From Epithemia pelagica (lineage: Eukaryota; Bacillariophyta; Bacillariophyceae; Surirellales; Surirellaceae), in the NCBI GenBank assembly GCA_946965045.2, contig OX337242.1:2790001-2854000 (forward strand): 64,000 nt of DNA, given 5' to 3'. The notes beneath the pieces were generated by a model that saw only the letters and a list, made by a program, of their open reading frames with translations, had not been told where the DNA came from and ran no database searches. The position numbers and the translations under genes are program-made. Position 1 is the first letter of the stretch. Each line of letters starts with the position of its first letter. This document shows, piece by piece, positions 19,024 to 30,242 of this stretch.

Positions 19024-19508
19024 GGTCACGGCGCTTTACAACGACGACAAGAAATGGCGGCACGAGAAGTATTTGTAATTTGTAATAGAGCAACGCGTGG
19101 AGCGTGGAAGCTTTGCCGGAGAAAAGGTGTGCCTGTCCTGCGTACGATGGTGAAGGGCAATCCATCGCACATAGAATTCATGACAAGCCCCCAAAAGTAT
19201 CTTCTGTAAGGAGGGACGAGAAAAGAGAGCGACATTTGTGATGAAGAGGTCCTTTTGTATGATGAATAGGTCCACAGATCGACAATCCCTAATTTCCAAG
19301 TCATCTCGTCCCACGCCATTTATGGAACACCATAATTCCCTTGGTCCTATACAGTCTGTTCACAACGACGACAACAACAACAACAGAGAGAGTGGTCTTC
19401 GTTTGATGCAATGAACAGAAAAAGTGTTCTTCTTGATGCGAGTGCGCATCATATAGTGAAGGAAGCAAGACCACAAGTACAACTACACAAAAACAAGAAT
19501 CCGACGAC
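19024..19508. promoter_or_regulatory. K2-U2 divergent intergenic region
   Basis: Homologous to 11369-11814, 34438-34889 and, in shortened form, 45608-45851. It includes a (CAA)n/(CGA)n tract at about 19363-19385. No separate gene seen. Confidence 0.35.
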
Positions 19509-20228
19509 ATGATGGACCAGAAGGAACATGATGTCATTCATCCCATTCTGACTCGCTTCCCGTGCTGCATTAGCAGCAGACGCCTGCATTCGTCTTCTTT
19601 GGATCGCTTTCGAAAATGTCACATGGATGTGGTTGGATCGCAAGGGTTGGTCCCCTATGCCATTATTGATACCAACTCCATCAATCATCTTTTTTGGAGA
19701 GCCAAAACCGTCTCGTGCCGTCTTCGCCAGTTGTCAGCAATGCTCGCGCATGTGGTCCAATGATTGTGGCAGACGCATATCGCACTGGCTCAATGGCCTC
19801 CGTTCGCCAAGGTGGGTCTCAGGACCGGTGGCTGCTACATTTTGCCAATGGGTGATGTTGTCGTCTTGATTGAAAACCACCGTTGGCATTACCCAGATTA
19901 CCAATGTGGGTCTCAAAGCCTTGTCAAGAGCACTGGACGATGAAGATTGTGTCATTGTACTCTTCATGATGAGGGTGACATTCGAGAATGGCTGTGGCAC
20001 TGCGAGATAAGTTACGGTGGTGTATATGTTAGGTCGGAAATACCAACGGACCGACGATTATATGAAACAGGTTTCGGAAGCATTGGACAAGAATGTGGAT
20101 TGACATACTTTGGATATGCGGTACAGGAAGGTATTCCATACAGAACTAAACTTTTTGGCAAGACAATGAAAACCATAAAAAGGTCAACCATTAATATGTA
20201 TGGATCCAATTTAGGAGTAATTCTCTAA
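19509..20228 (+). pseudogene. U family relic U2
   Basis: Opens as MMDQKEHDVIHPILTR and matches U1 until a TGA at about 19761-19763, where U1 has AGA. Shortly afterwards (about 19877) the sequence jumps from the GDVVVLI region straight to the ITNVGLKAL region, a deletion of roughly 600 bp relative to U4. The 3' part is again recognisable to about 20228. Confidence 0.6.
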
Positions 20229-20511
20229 TGACGAAATGTGGCCTGTAGTACAACGGCTATTGATGATGGAAGCAACTTCTGCCCCAGACATGGTGATAGC
20301 GCGCGTGTGCGTTTGTGTTTGTTCGAATGCAATGCAACGCCGCATGGGGAGAATCCAAACAATGAGAGGAAGCGAGCCAGAAGAAGGAGAATCCAAACCA
20401 CTTTTATTCTAGTAGCGGAGAAGGGCCCTGAGGAGTCTTGTGTGCTATGTTCCGATAGATAGATCGAGCTTACTGAATGCCACAGTCACGAGCTCCTCGT
20501 AATCCACGAGG

Positions 20512-21340
20512 TCATTCATCGTCGTCATCGTCATCATCATCATCGCTGTCCACATCGTCGTCGTCGTCATCATCATCATCACCGCTGTCCACATGTGCCT
20601 GCAAGACGGGGCAAAACCACTCATCGCTGGGCAAACGCGAGCACGAAACGACGCCGTTGGTACCACCCATCTTTTCCGGAGGCACGTCGAATTCGTCGGG
20701 GAGGAGCGGAGCTCGGACGATGGACCCATTGAGGTATCCGGCCACGAGCCATTTCCCATACATGGCGTGGGCCACCGGTCCTCCATTCCCTTGGCCGTCG
20801 TCTCTATCTGTTATCCAAAACCCAATATCATCATCCGGTACCTCATTGCTTTCTAACGAGAAACCGCCACTCTCAAAGGCTCCGAGACGACGCTTTTTTC
20901 GTTTCGGTGGGAAACCAGCAAAAGGAGGAAATTCCACTTTTCCCAGTGCTAGCTGTCGTGCCAATTGTTGCCGAGTGGCCGCATCCTCGTCGTCGTCGCC
21001 ATGTCGCTCGCCGAAAAACAGTCGACGATTGCCATCGCGTTTGTCCAGGCGCGCATCGGAACAGACGGACTCAATATCGAACAGCCAGCAATTGTGGTCG
21101 ACTTCATTCGACAGAGCGACTTTGCCCCCCGACATTGCCATGGACCCGTGGGAGCCACTGTCTTCATGGTACCTGGCACCCACACGGGCGTACCCCTCCA
21201 TGCTCAACGAGACCTTGCCGCGGCGACGATTCTGATTCACCTTGACAGCGGCAATTCGATCGGCGCTGTTGTCAAAGAACAGCACACAACGTCCCGAGAT
21301 GCTAATGCCGGAAATATCTTCGAGTCGATATTTTCGTTGC
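20512..21340 (-). pseudogene. C-terminal fragment of WD40-like W (W3), fused at ~21342
   Basis: About 276 codons match the last quarter of W1, starting in YRLEDISGISISGR and including the PPKRKKRRLGAF nuclear localisation signal and a long Asp run at the end. The 5' three quarters of W are absent. The fragment abuts a piece of G on the opposite strand. A continuous minus frame across the joint (20512-21849) is accidental beyond about 21340. It lacks any W promoter, so it is probably non-functional. Confidence 0.75.
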
Positions 21341-21344
21341 GGCA

Positions 21345-21882
21345 CAATACCTGTCATGTGCGAGACAGTCACTTGGAAACGACAAAAACCCACCAACAAA
21401 TGAGCCAGGACCGCATGCTGGACAATTATTTCCTGGTTTCGCGACCGAACAGTCTGGTGATGCACCGGTGGATGCACGCCTATACCCAGCACCTGGAGCA
21501 CATGGTGCACACCACTTCGAACCAGACGAACGTGTGTACCGAAATGCCCTATTTTATTCACCAATGCATGTTTACACTGCAAGTATTGAGTGACCCTGAT
21601 TTTGAAGAGGCCTGGGTCCAGTTTCGACACGCATTGCGTCCCCACAATGGCTATTGGCAAACGGGAAACACGTCTGGCATGTGTTATGGGGCCAGTCCCC
21701 GCGATAAGCGGGCACGTCGAGATGTACACCACGTCCGGACCCACTGTTTTTGGATCAAAAAGCCACGAGGCCCGGTATCGAAGTATGTCCAATCTCCCGC
21801 CTATCTCCACGACATGGCAGCCGTCCTTCGGGCACATCACACGAACCAAACTCGTCTTGGATCCAATTATGACTTGTCATAA
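21345..21882 (+). pseudogene. C-terminal fragment of glycosyltransferase G (G2)
   Basis: Begins abruptly in NTCHVRDS and continues MSQDRMLDNYFLVS to the stop at 21880-21882, matching the last ~178 residues of G1. The anchor, stem and DXD-containing half are missing. The reading frame itself is undamaged, and it keeps G1-like spacing (163 bp) to the next gene, F2. Paired with W3 at a recombination joint. Confidence 0.78.
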
Positions 21883-22045
21883 TATAACACGCACGCGCAT
21901 AGAAAATATATGGTTTGGTTCGAATTGCGTAGGACCGTGCGATGTTCTAGGTAGGTACCACTGCGACCGCTCGTGCCGCAACCCCGAGTCGTAGTTCATG
22001 GATCCAAAATGGATACACTACAACAAGGCATCCGAACTGGATACA

Positions 22046-23671
22046 CTACAACAAGGCATTGGATTGTTGTTGCAAGGATTTCCCAGTCATGGTTCCGGAC
22101 GGAGAAACGAGTTGGTGGCAAAACTCTCGCCGGGGAGAATCCCGCATCGAGGGGTCCAGGGCCAAAAAGGTGCAGTTTTGTTCCACCAAGCCGCCCCCAG
22201 CGACGGACGAGTCCAAGTTGTCCTTGCGGTTGTTTGGAGTATTCGTTGGATGGTACTGAAACCAGGTAGATGCGGAAGCCTGGTCTCCCATGGTTTCCGT
22301 CAAATAGTACCAGCGTACCGTCGAGGCATTGCCCAACAACCCCGCCAGTTGGGCAAACGTCGATTGGGCCACACCCACCAATGTGGCTTTCGTCGACAGG
22401 GCCAAACAAAAGTCTTGAATGCCCGATTGATTTTGAATCACTCGTACCATCCATCCCTGGTCTGTTAACGCTTGCGCATAGGGCGTCGCTGTGCTCGGAT
22501 ACCGACTGATAATCGCCATTTGGTTAGCACTGTGGGTGTGATTGGTGTTGTTGTTGTTGTTGCCCAATGGAGATTGGGACAAGTTTGGCGGCGGCGGTGG
22601 ACCAAACAAGTGTTGCGCGGTATCGGCTGGCGTCAGTTCCCGATACCGCTGTTTCGGGTTGGAGAGGTTGATTCGTTCAAATTCCGTCACAAAGTTGCGA
22701 AAATGAAAGACCGTCTCATTGTCATTGGGTCGCTGGGCACAACACGACGGATCAATGCGGAACCAGTGCCGAAGATCATAGTACAACTCTTGATCTTGCA
22801 AAATAACAGAGGGGGACAGGAATTTGGACACGGAGAGAAAGGGGATCGAGTAGGGATTGTCGTCGGGAACCGAGGATGGCAAGGGAACGTCGTGGGTGGC
22901 CTTGTTTGGAATTCCACGTGAGCGCTCTTGTTGTTGTTGAGCCTCGTATTGTTCCTTCAACAAGTCTCGCAGCAACTGAATTTGAGACGGCGTTTTGACA
23001 TTGTACAACTCTTTGACGCCCTTGTTTCGTCCCGAGAGCCACTTGGTTTGCGCCTCTTGAATCGGCCCAAAGTGTTCCGAGTCATTGTCCGAACCGACAA
23101 AGTCCATGGTCCGCACTCCCGGAAAGCACTGGGGGAGAACCTTGTGGGCCTTGTGTGCCAGGACGCGAATGACAAGACCGGGCACGGCCGCTTCCAGAGT
23201 GTGTTGAATCTGCCGCGCATGCGCCAAAAACAGGAGCTGATTGCTCATTTGACCCTTCATGCGAACGACCATGGTCAAGGTTCGATGGAACCACGGAGTC
23301 GACGTCGACTCGCCCGTGGAGGAGAAACTGCTGTTGGTCGACTGTTGGATGGTTCCTCGTTCGTCTGGTTGTTTCTTGGTTGGCTGGACGTTGTGATTTG
23401 ATTGGACCAAAGGATGTGTCAGTTGTTGTTCTCCTCGTTTGGATGGTTGGACATAGATTCGCAGGTCCATGTTAACATATCCGTACAACTCCAACAGCAA
23501 GAACACTGCCGCCACCGACACCACCACCAATGCTGCTTTTCGTACGGCTGGTAGAGTCACTCGTCGCTGCCCTTGTTGTTGTGGTGTGGTACTACCAGGA
23601 GTTTTTGGATTCTGTGGTTGCGACCAACGATGCCGCATTTGAGAGGACGCGGAGAATGGGAAGGACGACAT
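22046..23671 (-). CDS. Type II membrane protein, fucosyltransferase-like (F2)
   Basis: 541 aa from ATG 23671, very close to F1 throughout, with the same anchor, QMSNQLLFLAHARQIQ opening motif and FHFRNFVTE motif. It differs mainly in low-complexity parts: a shorter Gln run (4 against about 9), PPPPPNLSQSP for PPPTSNVSQSP, and a shorter stem. The frame is intact, so it may be functional. Its promoter keeps TGACGTCA (23805-23812, 134 bp upstream), but 203 bp upstream of the ATG it is cut by the DIRS-like insertion. Confidence 0.65.
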   Translation of the reverse strand: MSSFPFSASSQMRHRWSQPQNPKTPGSTTPQQQGQRRVTLPAVRKAALVVVSVAAVFLLLELYGYVNMDLRIYVQPSKRGEQQLTHPLVQSNHNVQPTKKQPDERGTIQQSTNSSFSSTGESTSTPWFHRTLTMVVRMKGQMSNQLLFLAHARQIQHTLEAAVPGLVIRVLAHKAHKVLPQCFPGVRTMDFVGSDNDSEHFGPIQEAQTKWLSGRNKGVKELYNVKTPSQIQLLRDLLKEQYEAQQQQERSRGIPNKATHDVPLPSSVPDDNPYSIPFLSVSKFLSPSVILQDQELYYDLRHWFRIDPSCCAQRPNDNETVFHFRNFVTEFERINLSNPKQRYRELTPADTAQHLFGPPPPPNLSQSPLGNNNNNTNHTHSANQMAIISRYPSTATPYAQALTDQGWMVRVIQNQSGIQDFCLALSTKATLVGVAQSTFAQLAGLLGNASTVRWYYLTETMGDQASASTWFQYHPTNTPNNRKDNLDSSVAGGGLVEQNCTFLALDPSMRDSPRREFCHQLVSPSGTMTGKSLQQQSNALL

Positions 23672-23873
23672 GGTCCTGTGGAACAGAGAATCACACAGTG
23701 TGGACGATCATTTGTGTTGTGTTATTATTTTACTTTCGGTCGTCGCAAGGTGAGTGGCTACATGAGGCCAATCCTTTACCATCTGCAAAACAAAAGTTGA
23801 AATATGACGTCAAATCCGGGTTGGACGATGCTATGCTGACGTATTGGGGCTTTCTGATTGGCCTCGTTATCCG
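23672..23873 (-). promoter_or_regulatory. Promoter repeat P2, left part, interrupted by the retroelement
   Basis: Carries TGACGTCA at 23805-23812, TGACGTATTGG and GATTGGCC as in P1. Homology to P1 stops exactly at GTTATCCG (23873) and resumes at 32188. Confidence 0.65.
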
Positions 23874-24296
23874 CACCGTACCCCTCAGGTCAAGAAGGGA
23901 CCGACGGACGAGCGACGAAGATGAATGACGTGTCCCTCAACGAGATTGCACCTCCACGTCAGGATTGGTTGGGTGAAGTTGGAAGATACTTCCCCAACCA
24001 AATACAAAACGAACAAGAAGTTCATAGGTTGACGAAAGGACGCAACTGCAGTGAATACACGGATCTGATCACCCAGTGTTTTGTTATGGTTTTTTCTTTT
24101 GGCTTCTTTTTCCTCCCTGTCGACCGTGCCAACCACTCTTACGTCTTGTGTTCTTCTTTTTCACCATGAAGTTTGATTGGGTTGGGACTTCGGAATCCTT
24201 GCCCTCTGTGGGGTCGTCAGGTGAGGCGTAATTGGGTCGGGGCAGCGAATCTGTCTCCGTCAGGATTGTACTATTGCCTCCCATACTTCCAAGAAG

Positions 24297-26426
24297 ATGG
24301 CCTGGATGGCGTTAGCAGGGGAGGAATCCCATTGTATGTTTATTCGGGGCGCGAGCGGGAACGACGCTGATTCTTCAAGCACCATATTCTCCTCTCCGGT
24401 TCTGCCTGGTTCCTACATTCAAGATGCGGAATGGTCCGAACTCGAAACATCCCCAAGAAGTCTTGAAAGTTGGCAGGCCACATTCTCGGCAATTCGTGAT
24501 ACGTTCATGTCTTCAGGACAGGATGCAATCGATGGACGAACGGTAGCTGATCTGCTTGAGACCACTAAATCTGAAATCAAGTTTGTGTTTACTCCGGCTC
24601 GAAAGAAGGTCAAGCTGCCTCCGATTCAGGATGACGAGATGGATGTTGATCGCAAGTTGTCCCCTTCGTCGTCGATGGGATCGTCCGTGTCCACTTCCTC
24701 TTTATCATTCGTAAAGGTTCCACATGAACTTGGGACGCAGCCTACATCTGCGTTTAAGAACCTCTCCCAAGGTGCTTGGAAGGACTTGCTTTCGAACGTG
24801 GCCGTGCTGAAGGGAGCTGTCGAGGAAGAACAATCAAAGCGTCGTGGAGTCCATTCTCGCGTTGATCAACAGTTGGACGAGATACACGTGAAGTTGTCAG
24901 TCCTTCACGAGCTGTTGGGTGAGAGACCGGCTGCTTTTGGTACATTGTCGGCGTTTGGTCTGCTGGGTCAGTTGTCAGAGACGGTGGAGTCCATGAGTCA
25001 GACTGTTTTGGATATCAAACAGAAGGAATCGTCGGCGAACGTCCATCCAGAGGTCCACCAACGACTCTTGGTTTTGGAAGATCATGTTGACGATTTTTCG
25101 AGCGAAGTGGACAAGCTTTGCCGGAAGCAAATTGAACAGTTTTTTACGAGTGGAGATTTTTGTAACCACTTCATCGATCCAACCATGAAACTGCTCTCGA
25201 GATCATCGTTAACAACAATGGATCCTGGTGGCAAATGGGATGGAGAGTTGTCGGATTTGAAGACGCGGGTAGCCACCCTCGAAAATGTGGGACCTACAGG
25301 GACTCCGACTGCACCAACGATGGGTCAGACTCCCATGTTCGCCTGGGGAGCAGGTGCTGGTCGACCAGTGGTTGCTCCCCCGACGACAGCAATCCCCAGT
25401 GGATCTGGACCTGTTCCGTCTGTTGCTTTGGTCGCGCTGCAAGAAGAATTGAAGCAGCTAAAAGCAGACGTGAAGGACCTACAAGATCAGGCCGAATCAG
25501 ATTCTATAATCGTCGGTTCTATTGTTTTCTCTTCGCGGAAATTTTGTGACTCACGGTTGTTGCTGCATGGTGCAGATGGGGACCCACACGTCTTCGTAGA
25601 TGCTGTCTCCCTTCTCTCTTTGGCGACATCGGACGCAAGTCTTGACGAAGGACACGCCGCTAACCAACGAGCGACGACGGCTAAGGTCAAGGACAAAACA
25701 CCTTACCATACAGCCTTCATTGCTTCTTTTGACTTGGAAGTCCCGCCTCTACTGGGCAAGGGCAGCGATTCGTCGCTCACAACGAATTCGCGAGCCTTAG
25801 CTGGAGTACCCAAGTTTGTGGACTTCCACCCTCCTTCGGGTCGGGAAGGAATCCACCAGCGAATCTTGGACTACGTGAAGGATGGCCGTAAGACCATTGA
25901 ACAGGCCATCGGAGAACTGTTTGCGTTTGGTTCCGAACCGTCCAGCGTGGCTAAAGAACTTTTGTTGTTAAGCAAAACGTTCTGGGACGACCTATGCCAC
26001 TGGATGGTTCGGTACCACAGAGAAATAAAAGAAGAAAGTGATGCGAGTGAGCATGAAGTGTGGGTGCTAATATCGCACTGCGTTAGAGCAGTCTTTAAAA
26101 GTCTACGTGATGCGCGGGCCCCTGGACGAGCTACGAATACGACGGGTGGTATGCTTTGGGGCACTCTACGAGCCCACGAGGTGATGCGCGAATACAGGGC
26201 TCATGAGTTCAGTGGGCATCCCAAGATTGCCCTCATACTGCATGAGCACCTAATTCGATTCTCCACCCCTCGATCGAAGTTTGATTCTCTTCAGCTCGAG
26301 TTTTCGGAACGGTTGGAGAAGGTCCAACGTTCCATAAACCAGGTAGTTGCTTCGACGAATAAGAAAAGTGGGGGAGGGAACAACAAGGCGGCAACAGGAG
26401 CGGACGCGAAAAACAAAGGAAACTGA
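24297..26426 (+). CDS. Gag-like protein of the DIRS-like element
   Basis: 709 aa from ATG 24297. The N-terminal third is acidic and Ser-rich (SSSMGSSVSTSSLSF). The middle is coiled-coil (about 220-300 and again about 380-400, LQEELKQLKADVKDLQDQ). The C-terminal half is globular, with a basic Lys/Asn-rich tail ending NKGN. No CCHC zinc knuckle is seen. Assignment as Gag rests on its position before pol and on the coiled-coil plus basic-tail layout. The frame is intact. Pol starts 91 bp later in a different frame relation. Confidence 0.6.
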   Translation: MAWMALAGEESHCMFIRGASGNDADSSSTIFSSPVLPGSYIQDAEWSELETSPRSLESWQATFSAIRDTFMSSGQDAIDGRTVADLLETTKSEIKFVFTPARKKVKLPPIQDDEMDVDRKLSPSSSMGSSVSTSSLSFVKVPHELGTQPTSAFKNLSQGAWKDLLSNVAVLKGAVEEEQSKRRGVHSRVDQQLDEIHVKLSVLHELLGERPAAFGTLSAFGLLGQLSETVESMSQTVLDIKQKESSANVHPEVHQRLLVLEDHVDDFSSEVDKLCRKQIEQFFTSGDFCNHFIDPTMKLLSRSSLTTMDPGGKWDGELSDLKTRVATLENVGPTGTPTAPTMGQTPMFAWGAGAGRPVVAPPTTAIPSGSGPVPSVALVALQEELKQLKADVKDLQDQAESDSIIVGSIVFSSRKFCDSRLLLHGADGDPHVFVDAVSLLSLATSDASLDEGHAANQRATTAKVKDKTPYHTAFIASFDLEVPPLLGKGSDSSLTTNSRALAGVPKFVDFHPPSGREGIHQRILDYVKDGRKTIEQAIGELFAFGSEPSSVAKELLLLSKTFWDDLCHWMVRYHREIKEESDASEHEVWVLISHCVRAVFKSLRDARAPGRATNTTGGMLWGTLRAHEVMREYRAHEFSGHPKIALILHEHLIRFSTPRSKFDSLQLEFSERLEKVQRSINQVVASTNKKSGGGNNKAATGADAKNKGN

Positions 26427-26516
26427 CAAGCTATTCTTCTCATCGCCACCACGACCGTTTCGGGAAGAAAGCGAAAGGAAAGAGAACAGTCGATTGCTTC
26501 AAAATCACCCACATCG

Positions 26517-28070
26517 ATGGCGACACCTCTCAGCGAGAAAGATAGCGAAGATAAGGTGGCTATAGCCAATTCTTCTTCAACGATCTGCGATGCGGGAGTT
26601 TTGGAGAAAAAGCAAGGAGTGCTCAAGGCATGTGCAGGAGAACACAAAATTGGAATAGTTTGTCGCTCTACCCCGTTCTGGTTTTGGGCTGTGACGACCT
26701 TGGGACAGGTAATATGGATTGACAGGATAGAGGAATCCGACGCCACGATCTGCGAGACGGCCTCGGAACAATGGTCCTCATTGCTTGTAACGAAGAAGCC
26801 TCAAATAATTGGGTCCAAGCGGAGCTCCAATGGAAAGATGAAGCCGGTTTGGCAAAACAAAACGACACATCGTCAAGAAGATGAGAAGCACTGGAACAAG
26901 GCTGATATTGTGTTCTTCGACGATGTCTCTCCCGGACCACACCATCCTGTTTGGTTAGTTCAAGATGGACCAAAGTTCGTCATCTGGTGGAAAAGCAGAG
27001 CGTCTGCTGGACCTCCTTCTTCACTTGACTATTGGAAGACGGCCAAGTTGAGACTGGACCACGGCATCTTGGGAGGCGTCACCACCAATGTAGATTGGAT
27101 GTTCATATCGACGAGGATGTGCCCGAAAGAAAGCACGAGTCGATCGTTTGAAGAATGGTGGGAAGGATCCATCGAGCCAGGACTGTCGTCAACAACAGTC
27201 CGGGGCATTGTTGATCCCATGCTGCATGGACGTCCAAAGTCAAAAATTGTTGGATCCGCCGAATTGTTGGATCGAAAACTAAATTGGAAGGTGGATCGAT
27301 GGCAGGAACATATACTGCCTAGCGTCTTTTCTCCCACGGGCTTTGTATCACGCAAGTTGGGGATACGGGAGTTAGCTTTGGGTCTTGACTTCCCCGCAGT
27401 GTTGAGTAAACGAGCAACCGACTCCGAACTGGAACGCTGGATTGCTAAGATCGGTCCGCCATTCAAAACACGGATTCAGGTGGCACATTTGTTGCGAAGA
27501 TTTTCTGAAGGTGTTACTTCAAAAGTGCTTTCTCCCGAAAGCAACTCAGAGTCGGACTCGAAAAGATCGACGACGGACCACTATGGAATGAAGGAGGACG
27601 ACGGCGAAGTGGTTTCTCCTGACGACATAGATCCATCGTTGATTGTTGTTTCCAATCTGGAAGAAAGGGAAGAGGACCGAAATCTAAAGGCAACCAAGTC
27701 GGACGACGCCTCAATTCCGTATCACCTGTGGAACGATCGCATACTGAGCCACTATTCTTTTGAGACGGCTCCAGAAGTGAAAGAAGCGATCGATGCGTTG
27801 GACATAATTCGCAGAGGAGCACTCCGTTACTGGAAGCGAGTAGTCGCACAAGACTTTTGGACTTGGTGGCGGTTGCACTGCAAAAAGATGGACGACAGGG
27901 AAAGAAAGGCATCGATTGAATCAGGGTTGAGTGCTCTGCGACATTCTGCACTCGCTTCATGGTGGGACTGGGATCAGGGATCGTCACCCTTTTTCTGGAG
28001 AATGCCGGACCTTACCTGGATGACTGAAATGCGAGACGGAGTGAAGCCAATGTACAGGACCTCCGCCTAG
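26517..28070 (+). pseudogene. Pol N-terminal segment of the DIRS-like element
   Basis: 517 codons from ATG 26517. This is the region upstream of the reverse transcriptase and has no recognisable catalytic motif. It holds Trp-rich patches (FWFWAVTTLGQVIW, WWKSRASAG) and ends in FFWRMPDLTWMTEMRDG. It terminates at a TAG, but in the next frame the sequence continues naturally into the RT (PRYRIPQRPNP), so a single-base frameshift near 28050 probably separates it from the rest of pol. Confidence 0.6.
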
Positions 28071-28140
28071 ATACCGAATTCCCCAGCGACCAAACCCAGA
28101 CCCCATCAGTCTGAATTTAGAAAAGAAGAAGATTGGGAAA

Positions 28141-29196
28141 GTGAGGCAGAGAGGATACATCGCACCACGTCCAGGTATTCTGTCGCTCACAAGCTTCTTC
28201 TCAGTCCCTAAGGGGACGGATGATATACAAATGGTGTACGACGGCACCAAAAGTGGCTTGAACCACGCGTTGCACGCTCCTTGGTTCGGACTAGCAACGG
28301 TCGACACCATGTTAAGGACGGTAGAAGCGTGTACCTGGTCAGCCGACAACGATTTCGGGGAGATGTTCCTAAATTTTTGGATACACCCCGAAATCCGCAA
28401 GTACACTGGCGTCGACCTTACCACCCTGTTTCCAGAAGAGATGGAAGACGAGAGCGGTACCAAAGGAAAGCGAAAGTGGGAAACTTGGGTGCGATGTGCC
28501 ATGGGGGTAACCGTTTCCCCATATCAAACAACCCAATGTTCACAAAGAGTCAAGCGAATTGTTTTTGGGTGTCGAACAGACCCGGACAACATTTTCCGAT
28601 GGACCGAAGTTCGGCTGAATCTTCCTGGGAACAACGATTATGACCCATCCAAGCCATGGATTTGCAAACTCAGAGAGGATGGACGAATTGCAATTAATGT
28701 CCACACGTATGTGGACGACCTCAGAGAAACCGCACCAACTCAAGAAGAGGCCTGGTTGGCCGCAAGCACCATGGCCAAAGGATCCGCACATTTCGGCCTC
28801 CAAGACGCGGCTAGGAAACGAAGACCGCCAAGTCGGTCACCAGGAGCGTGGGCAGGTGCTGTCGTAGAAACCACAGACGATGCGATATACAAGACAGTCT
28901 CCCAAGAGCGATGTGATAAGACACGCAACCACATAGCGTCGTTGAGAGAATGGTCGAAATCCGAAAAGGAGATCGACCGAAAAGAGTTAGAGAAGATAAG
29001 AGGGTTCCTGGTCTACGTGTCCTTGACTTACCAAAGTCTCGTACCGTACTTGAAGGGAGTTCATCTTACCCTTGAATCGTGGAGACCCGACAGAGATGAG
29101 GAAGGCTGGAGGTTGAAATCGAAGGAACGGAACGAGCTTTTGAATGACGCTGAGGTTATAGGAAGATCGTCCAAGGACCGGCGCCAAAGACTGTAA
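28141..29196 (+). pseudogene. Reverse transcriptase segment of pol
   Basis: The RT palm is visible in order: SFFSVPKGTDDIQMVYDGTK (template/nucleotide-binding region), NDFGEMFLNF (motif A with catalytic Asp), MGVTVSPYQTT (motif B) and HTYVDDLRE (YVDD, motif C). The first in-frame codon reported is GTG; the real frame enters from the left through the frameshift near 28050. It runs out of frame near 29160, where the neighbouring frame takes over with KIVQGPAPKTV. The motif wording matches the DIRS/YR retroelement type rather than Gypsy or Copia. Confidence 0.8.
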
Positions 29197-29231
29197 GGAA
29201 GGCTCGTTGTTTTGATGACGACGTCAGGGCA

Positions 29232-30242
29232 ATGTCCGATTTAACAGCCTCTGAACAACCTCCAAAGCTCTTGGCCAGACCAAAGAAGGGAGCAAGCGTA
29301 GTAATTATATTCGGGGATGCCTCGGGCGAAGGATTCGGCTCATCCCTTTGGGTGTACGGCTCGGATGATGTTGAAACTGAACATGGGTTATGGACCCGGG
29401 AATATGGCGCTCGGTCGTCAAATTTCAGAGAACTTTATAACCTGATTCTGCGGCTAGAGTCCTTGGTTGCATGTGGCAGTTTGAAACAAGGGACGGAAGT
29501 ATTTATGTTCACGGACAACTCGACAGCCGAGGCCGCGTTCTATCGAGGAACCTCCTCAACAAGACTGCTGTTTGAACTGGTTCTAAGAGCAAGAAAGTTA
29601 GAGATGAACGGTAACATTTTCATGCGAGTGGTCTGGGTGGCGGGTACTCGGATGATATCTCAAGGCACAGATGGACTGTCCAGAGGTGACTTAATGACAG
29701 GAGTCATGTCGGGAAATTCAATGCTGTTTTACGTACCTTTGAACAAGTCGTGTGAAGAGAGACAGCCTGGTGTGGTCGATTGGCTTATCAGAACGTCAGG
29801 AACGGGGTTTTGGAATCTTCTGGACCCACAAGATTGGTATGACAAGGGTTTCGAGCGCGGAAGATTCGTCTGGGCGCCACCGCCCGCAATAGCCGACGTC
29901 GCAGTAGACTTACTTTGCGATTCGAACCACATACGCCCCGACAATGCCCACATTTTCGTTTGTCCAGCGCTCATGAGCAATCGCTGGCGCAAGAAACTGG
30001 GAAAGGTTGCAGACTTTGTCTTCACCATTCCGGTTGATTGTGACATCTGGAGCAAAGAGCAACATGAACCTCTAATAGCTGCGTTTGTTTGCCCTCATTT
30101 ATCTTCCAGGCCATGGCAAGTCTCCAAAGCAAACAGAGTATTGGATGAGACAAGAACTGCCCTGTCTGAAATGTGGGCATCCGGTCCACCCACTGATGGG
30201 CGTTGTTTGCGCAAATTATGGACGTACCAGGGGTACGAGTAA
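29232..30242 (+). pseudogene. RNase H segment of pol
   Basis: The RNase H active-site residues are present in order: IFGDASGEGFG (Asp), SSNFRELYNL (Glu), MFTDNSTAEA (Asp) and ISQGTDGLSRG (Asp). Homology extends left of the nominal ATG to about 29151. The second half (VCPALMSNRWRKKLGKVADF) is the linker typical of these elements before the recombinase. A third frame change near 30160 moves the coding sense to the next segment. Confidence 0.78.

Noticed and set aside
20512-21849. A continuous 445-codon minus-strand frame
   Set aside because: Its C-terminal part is real W sequence, but the part beyond about 21340 is antisense to a G fragment; it is a chance frame across a recombination joint.
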